From IMG/VR virus record IMGVR_UViG_3300026484_000160, positions 1 to 47,456 of that record: a stretch of DNA of 47,456 bases; one strand, 5' to 3'. Below are positions 40,337 to 46,543 of this stretch, piece by piece. The stretch's first letter is position 1. The number at the start of each line of letters is the position of its first letter. Under the pieces are notes generated by a model. The model saw only the letters and a list, made by a program, of their open reading frames with translations. It was not told the DNA's origin and did no database searches. This DNA is from a virus. A program made the translations under genes and the position numbers.

Positions 40337-40732
40337 ATGCTTACAACACAAGATTTAATGAAAGATTTGGAATGGTTATTTGATGTTCCTGCAGGTAAGG
40401 AACCAAGAAGATATCCGTTAACTAATATTAGTTACGACGACAATAAAGTTTTTGTAGACGTAGCCGTAGCTGGTTTTGGACCTGATGATATTGATATTGA
40501 ATTAGAGGGAGATACTCTAATCATTACAGGTAAAAAATCTGAAGAAAAAGTTGATGAAGATCGTCAATTTGTTCAAAAACATATTAGTTCAGAATCTTTC
40601 GAAAGAAAAATCAAACTCCATCCTGACTTTGTAAGTGGAGATATTTCTGCTACTTATAAAAACGGAATTTTAGGAATTTCAATCACTAAGAAAGAAAAAC
40701 CTAAAAAACTTATTTCTATTGTATCTGAATAG
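40337..40732 (+). CDS. Small heat-shock protein (Hsp20/alpha-crystallin)
   Basis: A 131-residue protein. Residues about 25-120 form the alpha-crystallin domain: NISYDDNKVFVDVAVAGFGP, DDIDIELEGDTLIITGKKSE, SFERKIKLHPDFVSGDISAT and YKNGILGISITKKE, with the conserved 'A.y.nGvL.i.i' ending. A C-terminal I-x-I peptide (LISIV) for oligomer contacts is present. I prefer ATG 40337 because of its strong AAGGAGGT; ATG 40298, in frame, would add MKLAENIFKEVSE. These holdases prevent protein aggregation; phage copies may protect virion assembly. It follows the ParR-like gene and is ended by a good terminator. Confidence 0.92.
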   Translation: MLTTQDLMKDLEWLFDVPAGKEPRRYPLTNISYDDNKVFVDVAVAGFGPDDIDIELEGDTLIITGKKSEEKVDEDRQFVQKHISSESFERKIKLHPDFVSGDISATYKNGILGISITKKEKPKKLISIVSE

Positions 40733-40737
40733 ATTTT

Positions 40738-40759
40738 AGAGTCCTCTTCGGAGGACTTT
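40738..40759 (+). terminator. Rho-independent-type terminator with UUCG loop
   Basis: AGTCCTC-TTCG-GAGGACT, extended to 9 pairs by flanking AG/TT, follows the Hsp20 stop by 5 bases and is followed by TATAAATTTATTTG. The UUCG tetraloop makes a stable hairpin. Confidence 0.88.
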
Positions 40760-40774
40760 ATAAATTTATTTGTT

Positions 40775-40797
40775 TTTAAGTTAAATTATACTATAAT
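40775..40797 (+). promoter_or_regulatory. TTTAAG-N11-TATAAT promoter after terminator
   Basis: TTTAAG at 40775-40780, 11 bases, TATAAT at 40792-40797, then the common leader (ATATTATATAAAGAGAAAAG). With the terminator just upstream this forms a stem-loop plus early promoter unit, like the mobile promoter-stem-loop cassettes described in T4-type phages. Confidence 0.82.
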
Positions 40798-40826
40798 ATA
40801 TTATATAAAGAGAAAAGGATAGAAAG

Positions 40827-41006
40827 ATGAAAATTTATGGTTTCATAATATGGTTATTTGCGGTAGTATTATTAGTCACAATGAGTTATTTAGTGTTTGT
40901 AGGTTTAGCGTGGCTAATAATCTTAATGGTTCCTGTAGTTGGAACTTATGTGAATCCTTGGGCTTTAGGTGGTGCTTTTATGTTAATTAAAATCGTTTTA
41001 GGATAG
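40827..41006 (+). CDS. Small two-helix membrane protein
   Basis: A 59-residue protein, MKIYGFIIWLFAVVLLVTMS..., with two hydrophobic stretches: residues about 4-36 and 42-58, separated by VVGTYVNPWALG. Almost no charged residue occurs after Lys2, so it is certainly membrane-embedded. It has a clear promoter (40775), the common leader, and an AAGGAT site, and is followed 4 bases later by the gene at 41011. Small phage membrane proteins include holins, superinfection-exclusion proteins and transporters' inhibitors; nothing here tells them apart. Early-type expression argues against a lysis role. Confidence 0.75.
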   Translation: MKIYGFIIWLFAVVLLVTMSYLVFVGLAWLIILMVPVVGTYVNPWALGGAFMLIKIVLG

Positions 41007-41010
41007 AAAA

Positions 41011-41664
41011 ATGAAAGTTATAGAAGATATAAGCACTCTAAAAAAATGGGAAGATAGAATAGAAGAAAGCGATTCATACATTCCTATTAGAACAACGGAT
41101 ATTATTGAAAAGTTAGGTTATGAAGTTTTAACAATTTATTCTTTTTCAAAAACGTATCACGGCGTCACTCTTTATGATGATGAAATTAATAGAATCCTAA
41201 TAGAAAATAGCTATAAAAAAGAAAGAGCTTTTAGATTATCATTATATTCTAACGGTATGTTTATACCTTTAGGTCTTGAAAAAATCATTCATAGAGGTGA
41301 GCGAGCTAAAACGTTTTCAGAAATTGATAAAGTAGAACTGAGCGAAGCTATAAAATCTCGAAAAAATGCTATAGAAAAAATGAAAAAAGTTCCAGTATCA
41401 GAATTGGTTGAAAAAGAAATTATGAATGTCATATTCGGTAAAAGAGAAATTGATTTAAAAGAAGACGAAAATAATCTTAGAAGAGACAATTTGGCTGATT
41501 TTATCGAAGATGTTTTAGATATATACTCAACAGGCAATTATTTCATAATAAAAAAAGATAAAATTCGTAAAGGTAGAGCAAAGAGAAATATCAGTTATCT
41601 TTTATCTCTATCTACTAAATTATATAAATCCATATATAAAAATTATCCATTTATTTTTATTTAA
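41011..41664 (+). CDS. Hypothetical protein, possibly degenerate ImmA/IrrE-like
   Basis: A 217-residue protein I do not recognise with confidence. Residues 25-95 read IRTTDIIEKLGYEVLTIYSF, then TLYDDEINRILIENSY and ERAFRLSLYSNGMFI. The order resembles the ImmA/IrrE metallopeptidase layout ('..LGi.v....', 'i.vn......RfTlAHELGH'), but the HExxH zinc site is replaced by SLYSNG, so peptidase activity is not expected. The C-terminal half is helical and basic (AIKSRKNAIEKMKKVPVSEL; RKGRAKRNISYLLSLSTKLY). It is co-transcribed with the small membrane protein. The link is weak. Confidence 0.5.
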   Translation: MKVIEDISTLKKWEDRIEESDSYIPIRTTDIIEKLGYEVLTIYSFSKTYHGVTLYDDEINRILIENSYKKERAFRLSLYSNGMFIPLGLEKIIHRGERAKTFSEIDKVELSEAIKSRKNAIEKMKKVPVSELVEKEIMNVIFGKREIDLKEDENNLRRDNLADFIEDVLDIYSTGNYFIIKKDKIRKGRAKRNISYLLSLSTKLYKSIYKNYPFIFI

Positions 41665-41681
41665 GAAATATCATATATTAT
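41660..41681 (+). promoter_or_regulatory. TTTAAG-N10-TATTAT promoter
   Basis: TTTAAG at 41660-41665, overlapping the stop codon, 10 bases, then TATTAT at 41676-41681 (one mismatch to TATAAT). The next start is at 41700 with an AAGGAG site. Confidence 0.5.
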
Positions 41682-41699
41682 ATATTATAAGGAGAATAG

Positions 41700-41870
41700 A
41701 TGGATTTAAGTAGAGAAGATATTCTGAATGAATTATCAGTTTTATATCAATTAATTTCTAAGTTTAGATTAGGTGATGAGTTTAAAAAAGATGTGGAAGA
41801 TATTCAAAACCAAATTAATGAACTGCAAGAAATGTTGACAGACCTAGAAAGGAAAAAAGATGAGCACTGA
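41700..41870 (+). CDS. Small coiled-coil protein
   Basis: A 56-residue acidic protein, MDLSREDILNELSVLYQLIS..., entirely helical with heptad spacing (VEDIQNQINELQEMLTDLER). It has a good AAGGAG site, its own promoter and a coding-like codon use. Its last 11 bases overlap the start of the next gene (ATG at 41860), so translation is coupled. Function unknown; perhaps a partner of one of the next two small proteins. Confidence 0.65.
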   Translation: MDLSREDILNELSVLYQLISKFRLGDEFKKDVEDIQNQINELQEMLTDLERKKDEH

Positions 41871-42093
41871 TTATATGTTCGGAAATCCAGATGAATTAGA
41901 TGAGGCTATTAAGAGAAACGAGAAAATAGCATTAGAACAAGGTGTAGATATGAAATCACCTTTTAGTTCTGTAGAGGTGAGTGATTCTACTAAAAATATT
42001 AGTGAAAACTCAAATGTAGAGGATAGATTATGGAAAATAATTTTTGACTTGATAGAGGAGATTAAATTTTTAAAAGGAGAAGAGAATGATTAA
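41860..42093 (+). CDS. Hypothetical small acidic protein
   Basis: A 77-residue acidic protein: STDYMFGNPDELDEAIKRNE, a disordered Ser-rich middle (FSSVEVSDSTKNISENS) and a C-terminal helix (NVEDRLWKIIFDLIEEIKFL). It overlaps the gene before by 11 bases and the gene after by 8 bases, so three small genes form a tightly coupled translational unit ahead of the primase. I recognise no family. Confidence 0.55.
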   Translation: MSTDYMFGNPDELDEAIKRNEKIALEQGVDMKSPFSSVEVSDSTKNISENSNVEDRLWKIIFDLIEEIKFLKGEEND

Positions 42094-42295
42094 TAAAGAT
42101 GATAAAGTAAAAATTTACGAAGGTAATAAAGAGACCGGCGATTTAACAGGTCTTATTTTTGAAGTCAATATGGATGAATTGAAAAAATTTAATCGTAACT
42201 TTGAAAAATTTTATTATATTATAGAGGGTTTAGATATTAGAGACGAGAAATTTTTTGATAAAACTGTTAAAAAGTTAGATATGTCTAATCATTAA
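42086..42295 (+). CDS. Hypothetical small protein before primase
   Basis: A 69-residue protein: INKDDKVKIYEGNKETGDLT then GLIFEVNMDELKKFNRNFEK, with a C-terminal acid-rich helix. It might form a small beta-barrel followed by a helix. Its ATG overlaps the preceding gene by 8 bases and it ends 21 bases before the GTG of the primase gene. Position suggests a replication-linked job, but no motif supports it. Confidence 0.52.
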   Translation: MINKDDKVKIYEGNKETGDLTGLIFEVNMDELKKFNRNFEKFYYIIEGLDIRDEKFFDKTVKKLDMSNH

Positions 42296-42316
42296 TAAAT
42301 TAATGAAGGAGAAAAG

Positions 42317-43318
42317 GTGGTTTTAGATGAGCTTTCTAAAAAATATTTTAAACTAGCTACTAAAAATAAGAAATCAGAATCACCTAGCAGAATCACATGT
42401 AATTGTATAATGTGTGGTGATAAGAAAAATAGATTATCTTTAAGTGCTGTTAATGATGAGGTTGGTGTTTGTCGCTGTTTTAATGCAGGTTGCGTTCTAA
42501 ACGATCATGCGTTACCGTTTCCTGCCTTTTTAAAATTAGCTAATGTAACATTATATGAAAGATATAGAAGAGAAAAATTTAATAAAAATTTAAATAGCAA
42601 CGATAATTTAAATAGCTTATTAGGTGACAAGAAAGACGAGAAAACTAAAAAAGCTGAACCTATTAAAGAAGAAAATATAAATCTTCCGGATGCTTTTGGT
42701 AAATTGGTATTATTGAAAGAAGTACCCAAGGCTAGAGAGTATGTTGAAAATAGGTGTGTTTCTGAAGAAATATATAAAAACTGGTATTTTTCTAAAGAAG
42801 CATTTATTAGTGTATTAGATAAAAAATATTTCGTTCTTAATTACTTATTCATACCTATTATACAAAATAATAAACTTTCAGGATTTTATACTCGTTCAAT
42901 AGAAGAAAAGAGATTTAGTACTATTCTTTTTCCTAATAGAGAAAAGTTTTGGAGTTCTGACTCTATATTAACTAAAGAACACACCTATTATATCTTTGAA
43001 GGTATTTTTGACGCTTTAAGTTCCGGATTCGAACACGTAATAGCTATGTTATCGGCTGATCTTAGTGAAGAAGTTTTAGAAAAAATAGAAAAACCTATAT
43101 TTGTATTCGATAATGATGAAACTGGTAGAAATAAATCCATTAAAGAGGTTGAAAATAACAATAGAGTTTTTATTTGGCCTAAAGAATGGGATGATTTTAA
43201 AGATATGAATGAGGTATTATGTTCGGGAATTTCTAGAGAAGATATTCAAAAGACTATCAATTCTAATATTTCTGAAGGTATGATAGCTATTGTTAAATTA
43301 AAATCTAAAAAAATTTAA
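42317..43318 (+). CDS. 61: DNA primase gp61-like
   Basis: A 333-residue protein with a GTG start and an AAGGAG site; T4 gp61 has 342. A zinc-binding domain lies at residues 28-59 (CNCIMCGDKKN ... CRCFNAGC; ligands probably C30, C33, C54, C59). The TOPRIM core follows: YYIFEGIFDALSSG (catalytic Glu near 228) and FVFDNDETGR (acidic pair near 263), equivalent to T4 'VYVLEGPIDSLF' and 'VWVLDNEP'. The end NISEGMIAIVKLKSKK matches T4 'NIAQGLMAKMRLSKW'. With the gp41 helicase, not in this window, it makes the RNA primers for lagging-strand synthesis. Confidence 0.92.
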   Translation: MVLDELSKKYFKLATKNKKSESPSRITCNCIMCGDKKNRLSLSAVNDEVGVCRCFNAGCVLNDHALPFPAFLKLANVTLYERYRREKFNKNLNSNDNLNSLLGDKKDEKTKKAEPIKEENINLPDAFGKLVLLKEVPKAREYVENRCVSEEIYKNWYFSKEAFISVLDKKYFVLNYLFIPIIQNNKLSGFYTRSIEEKRFSTILFPNREKFWSSDSILTKEHTYYIFEGIFDALSSGFEHVIAMLSADLSEEVLEKIEKPIFVFDNDETGRNKSIKEVENNNRVFIWPKEWDDFKDMNEVLCSGISREDIQKTINSNISEGMIAIVKLKSKKI

Positions 43319-43324
43319 TAAGTA

Positions 43325-43347
43325 CGTAAGTGTTTTTATTATATAAT
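43325..43347 (+). promoter_or_regulatory. CGTAAG-N11-TATAAT promoter
   Basis: CGTAAG (in GTACGTAAGTG) at 43325-43330, 11 bases, TATAAT at 43342-43347; the start at 43369 follows 21 bases later with AGGAGAG. Confidence 0.7.
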
Positions 43348-43368
43348 AATATATGAATAGGAGAGAAG

Positions 43369-43605
43369 ATGAAGATAAAAATAAAAGATGAGATGAATGA
43401 TATTCGTATTAAACTATCTCATAAAGAACTAGTTATATTGAAAGAAGCATTATATTCATATAATATTCTTAATGATGATATAAAAGATCTCAATGTTCAA
43501 TTATTTGATAAAGATGAAATGAGAGATAGTACAGACGTTGAAAGAGTTGTCTTTAAAATGTATTCAAAAATACAAAATAAATTACTAGAAATTAACCCAT
43601 TTTAA
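43369..43605 (+). CDS. Hypothetical small protein
   Basis: A 78-residue protein: KIKIKDEMNDIRIKLSHKEL, then VILKEALYSYNILNDDIKDL, ending in a helix (FKMYSKIQNKLLEINPF). The two helices with an acidic loop look like a small bundle. It has its own promoter and lies 11 bases before the next gene, which shares the transcript. I do not recognise it. Confidence 0.55.
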   Translation: MKIKIKDEMNDIRIKLSHKELVILKEALYSYNILNDDIKDLNVQLFDKDEMRDSTDVERVVFKMYSKIQNKLLEINPF

Positions 43606-43616
43606 AAGGAGAAAAG

Positions 43617-44048
43617 GTGTTTATTAATTATGAGAATTTAACAATTAATTTAAAAAATGTTGTAAGCGTAAAGTTAGAGGATAAGAAAATTATTTTTAAT
43701 TATAATTATAATATTTCTTTAGACGGAAATTCGGTATCACCGGATTATTCATATATTTATGTAAAATCATATGCTGATAGAAATGAGATTAGAAAAATCT
43801 TAGAAGAAAATAATTTCATTTCTTTCAAAGAATCTGATAATTATTTTAACTTAGTTAACTTAGATAATGTTTCTTTTATTAAAGAATATATTAAACCTGA
43901 AAAAAATAAATATAGATTGATTTTTAATTTATGTGTAAGCAATACATTAAGAGATTCTAATACGATTACCTCTAATGCTGTGTATTATGATTTTCCAGAT
44001 GAATATAGTTTAACAAACGCTATCAATTCTATACCAACAATATCATAA
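43617..44048 (+). CDS. Hypothetical beta-rich protein
   Basis: A 143-residue protein that starts with GTG (AAGGAGAAAAG site): FINYENLTINLKNVVSVKLE, KIIFNYNYNISLDG, YIYVKSYADRNEIRKILEEN, LVNLDNVSFIKEYIKPEKNK. Two related units of strand-strand-helix appear (residues 1-65 and 75-143; compare NLTINLKNVVSVKLEDKKII with FNLVNLDNVSFIKEYIKPEK), suggesting an internal duplication of a small beta-domain, PH-like in layout. No known family. Same operon as the next two genes. Confidence 0.52.
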   Translation: MFINYENLTINLKNVVSVKLEDKKIIFNYNYNISLDGNSVSPDYSYIYVKSYADRNEIRKILEENNFISFKESDNYFNLVNLDNVSFIKEYIKPEKNKYRLIFNLCVSNTLRDSNTITSNAVYYDFPDEYSLTNAINSIPTIS

Positions 44049-44058
44049 AGGAGATAAA

Positions 44059-44517
44059 ATGGATGAATTAGACTTAGATGAATTATTAAATGATTTAGGT
44101 GAACAAGGTGAACCAGAGATAGAGAAATCAGAGGTAGAGAAACCTACAGTTGAAGATATTAAAAATATAGTATTTGATAAAACTATCGAAAAAGCATCAA
44201 AAGAAGCAAAAAAGACAGAAGATCCTGACAAATATCTAGAAGAATATATAGCAGATATTCAAGGCAGTGTAAGAGAATATTTGACAGAAAGACACAGAAT
44301 TAATGAAGAAATAAAAGCACTAAAGAGTGAACTTAAAGATCTTAAAGAAGAGATGAAAGATGAGGGTATCAAAATTACCGCAGTTGATAAAGCTTTTAAA
44401 GAAATGGTTTCAGAATTAAAAGAAGATTCTCAGGATGCCGTTTTAATAGAGAGTGTTAAAAATATGATTCAAAAAGATCCTACTCTTTACGGGATGGTGA
44501 GAGAAGAGGCTAACTAA
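44059..44517 (+). CDS. Acidic coiled-coil protein, possibly DUF2312/GapR-like in part
   Basis: A 152-residue acidic protein with an EL(N/D)-rich start (DELDLDELLNDLGEQGEPEI) and a central coiled coil. The segment RHRINEEIKALKSELKDLKE then EMKDEGIKITAVDKAFKEMV resembles the DUF2312/GapR segment ('IerLe.Ek.....dikdvyaeAKg.GfdvkalrkiI'), a DNA-structure-binding module; this is a weak likeness. Its stop overlaps the start of the Cas4-like nuclease (TAATG), so both are made together. Perhaps a nuclease or replication accessory. Confidence 0.5.
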   Translation: MDELDLDELLNDLGEQGEPEIEKSEVEKPTVEDIKNIVFDKTIEKASKEAKKTEDPDKYLEEYIADIQGSVREYLTERHRINEEIKALKSELKDLKEEMKDEGIKITAVDKAFKEMVSELKEDSQDAVLIESVKNMIQKDPTLYGMVREEAN

Positions 44518-45263
44518 TGGGTTTAAAATATGCTCCTTATTCAGCTTCTAGAATTTCTTTATGGAATTCTTGTCCTAGGAAATTTAAATATAACTATATA
44601 GATAAAATTCCTAAAGAACCTAGAGATGATACACCTCTTAAGAAAGGATTTTGTACTCACCTTTTTTTAGAAAATCATACTGCTAATTTAGGAAAGGAAA
44701 GATTATTAAAAGAGATTTCTAGAGAAAAAATTCCTAATGAGATAGTTCAAGAATCTAAAAAAATTTATAAAAAATTTGTAGATTCTGATTTAGGTAAAAA
44801 AATATTTTCATATTTACCTTTAGGAACAGAATTAGAGATTGGTTTAAAGATTCAAGGTGGTAAGATTCAGACTTGTGATTTTTTAGATCCTGGTTGTTTA
44901 TTCAGAGGTAAAATAGATTATATTTGTGTAGATAAAGAAAATGATAAAGTTTATGTTATAGACTGGAAGACAGGTAAAGATAAATCTGAAGGACCTTATA
45001 AACAAAAACCCGATCAATTAATTTATTACGCGGCTTGGTACTTTCATAACTTTCCGGTGGACGAATTAGAATTAGAATATATCTTTGTAGAACACGGAAC
45101 TTCAAGTTCTATTAAGTTAGTTAGAGATAAGTTAGACTTATATCTTAAAGTTCTTCTTAATAATATTAAGTCTATAGAAAATGATAACTCTTTCGATAAA
45201 ATTGAAGGTCCTCTCTGTAATTGGTGTGAATATAGAGATCATTGTATAAGAGATCAAAATTGA
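44517..45263 (+). CDS. Cas4/RecB-family Fe-S nuclease (PD-(D/E)XK)
   Basis: A 248-residue protein. N-terminal SRISLWNSCPRKFKYNYIDK supplies the first cluster cysteine (C19), and CNWCEYRDHC at the end supplies the other three (C234, C237, C243), the pattern of Cas4 and AddB. The nuclease core has KGFCTHLFLENH (motif I His), FRGKIDYI (motif II Asp), YVIDWKTGK (motif III D-x-K), and QLIYYAAWYF (Q-Y motif). Such enzymes are 5'-3' or mixed-polarity ssDNA exonucleases. Cas4-like proteins are known from Campylobacter phages. The likely role is recombination or processing of DNA ends; a CRISPR-related effect is speculative. No array or Cas1 is nearby. Confidence 0.9.
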   Translation: MGLKYAPYSASRISLWNSCPRKFKYNYIDKIPKEPRDDTPLKKGFCTHLFLENHTANLGKERLLKEISREKIPNEIVQESKKIYKKFVDSDLGKKIFSYLPLGTELEIGLKIQGGKIQTCDFLDPGCLFRGKIDYICVDKENDKVYVIDWKTGKDKSEGPYKQKPDQLIYYAAWYFHNFPVDELELEYIFVEHGTSSSIKLVRDKLDLYLKVLLNNIKSIENDNSFDKIEGPLCNWCEYRDHCIRDQN

Positions 45264-45559
45264 AAAATTATGAAGTTATGAGAAGAATTAGTAATATTCA
45301 AGTATTTCACGCACACATTCAGAGACTATTAAAGAGGAAGACTGGTCAGAATTTTGAGGTATTTTTTACCACAGATGATTTGGATAACGACCCTTTTATG
45401 GAGAGTATGATAATTTGCCTAAAAAGCGATAGTATATATATTAAAGAAAGTATAGATATTTCATTTTTGAGAGAATCTGATAAAATAGATATTCACGAAC
45501 ATATTATAAATTTAATTATAAATACTCTAAAAGAGAAGAGACCTAATCTTTTCATATAA
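45260..45559 (+). CDS. Hypothetical protein, TTG start
   Basis: A 99-residue protein, assuming TTG at 45260 that overlaps the nuclease stop (TTGA); an ATG at 45278 with a poor ribosome site is the alternative. The sequence RRISNIQVFHAHIQRLLKRK, then FEVFFTTDDLDNDPFMESMI and IDISFLRESDKIDIHEHIIN, alternates helix and strand, with a C-terminal helix (INLIINTLKEKRPNLFI). It follows the nuclease in the same operon and may be its partner. No family recognised. Confidence 0.5.
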   Translation: MKNYEVMRRISNIQVFHAHIQRLLKRKTGQNFEVFFTTDDLDNDPFMESMIICLKSDSIYIKESIDISFLRESDKIDIHEHIINLIINTLKEKRPNLFI

Positions 45560-45568
45560 AGGAAATAG

Positions 45569-46276
45569 ATGTTTAAAGAATTATTTACTGAGGCTAATAA
45601 AATAACTGGAAAAGATTTTGAGAGAATGATGTCTCTGCTGACGGATAAAAATGATGAAAAAGGTAAGGGTGTAGCAGCCAAGATAAAAGATAAGAATAAA
45701 GCAATCTATAGATACGTTGCTGGAGCTATCTTAGATTTACAATTAGTTACCGGAGATTTTACATACAATAGAACAAAATATAGTAGACCTGTAGATTATT
45801 TTTATGAAAGATCTATAGAATTAGGAGCTACTGAAGAAGACTTTAAAAAGGCTTTTAATGAAGCTAGTTCTATAGCATCTAAATATATAGAAAAATATAA
45901 AGATTTAAAATCTAAGAATTTAAGTAGTTGGGTAACGGGTGCTTTTTATAAATTTTTATTAAAATTAGGATATGATTTTAAAGAAATTAAGCGTGGCAAT
46001 GCTATGACTAGTAAGGGTAGATATGCTATGAGTACATCAGGTCGTAAATGGACTATAGGATATGAAATTGAAATTATATCTCCTAATGGAACTAAAGCAT
46101 CTTTAAAATTTGACGCTATTACTGATGAGGGAATAGATAATGAAACCGTTTATTATGTACTACATGATTTAACTAATTTAAACGATGGAAGATCGGCTCC
46201 TCATTATGGAGATAGTATGGGTATTAGAAAATGGAATAAATTTATTGAGAAAAATTTAAAGGAAATAGATGTTTAA
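45569..46276 (+). CDS. Candidate capsid-targeted protein
   Basis: A 235-residue, basic protein whose N-terminus MFKELFTEANK recalls T4 capsid-targeting peptides. The next 50 residues are helical (GVAAKIKDKNKAIYRYVAGA; ILDLQLVTGDFTYNRTKY). The C-terminal part is beta-rich (GRKWTIGYEIEIISPNGTKA, SLKFDAITDEGIDNETV, HYGDSMGIRKWNKFIEKN). A 20-bp sequence covering ribosome site, start and codons 1-4 is repeated exactly at the next gene. No enzyme family was recognised. If capsid-targeted, it would be packed in the head and injected. It is next to head gene 4 (opposite strand). Confidence 0.55.
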   Translation: MFKELFTEANKITGKDFERMMSLLTDKNDEKGKGVAAKIKDKNKAIYRYVAGAILDLQLVTGDFTYNRTKYSRPVDYFYERSIELGATEEDFKKAFNEASSIASKYIEKYKDLKSKNLSSWVTGAFYKFLLKLGYDFKEIKRGNAMTSKGRYAMSTSGRKWTIGYEIEIISPNGTKASLKFDAITDEGIDNETVYYVLHDLTNLNDGRSAPHYGDSMGIRKWNKFIEKNLKEIDV

Positions 46277-46523
46277 ACAATATTTTAAAGAAGAGAAAAT
46301 TCAAACGCCTTTACAAAAAGTAGAAGAAAAAACCGAAAAAGAGATAGATAAAACTATCTCCGAAATTAGAAAAAAATTAAAAATTAAATCTATCGTACCT
46401 ACAAAGTTTGGATTTCAGGTAGATTTTTTTAATCCTAATGATGCTAAAGAAGCGGCAAAAATGGCTGATACTTCTAAAATTTCAGGAAATAGCATTATGG
46501 TTGAAGGAATTGAGGGTATCTAA
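46269..46523 (+). CDS. Small protein with the same N-terminal signal
   Basis: An 84-residue protein: MFKQYFKEEKIQTPLQKVEE, then a helix (KEIDKTISEIRKKLKIKSIV) and a small beta-alpha end (TKFGFQVDFFNPNDAKEAAK). Its start overlaps the stop of the previous gene, and its first codons and ribosome site are copied from that gene (20 identical bases). The N-terminal motif is again that of T4 internal-head proteins. Possibly arose by tandem duplication of the signal followed by a new body. Function unknown. Confidence 0.5.
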   Translation: MFKQYFKEEKIQTPLQKVEEKTEKEIDKTISEIRKKLKIKSIVPTKFGFQVDFFNPNDAKEAAKMADTSKISGNSIMVEGIEGI

Positions 46524-46543
46524 TCTCCTACTCATTATACCTT

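Noticed and set aside
40827-41006. Holin
   Set aside because: Two membrane segments would allow it, but the promoter is of the early type and no endolysin gene is near.
44517-45263. Part of a phage-encoded CRISPR-Cas system
   Set aside because: No Cas1, Cas2, effector or repeat array is present in the window; phage RecB-like nucleases are common on their own.
46514-46543. Terminator GGTAT...ATACC between the converging genes ending at 46523 and 46544
   Set aside because: The stem is five pairs with a loop of about 18 bases; too weak to call.
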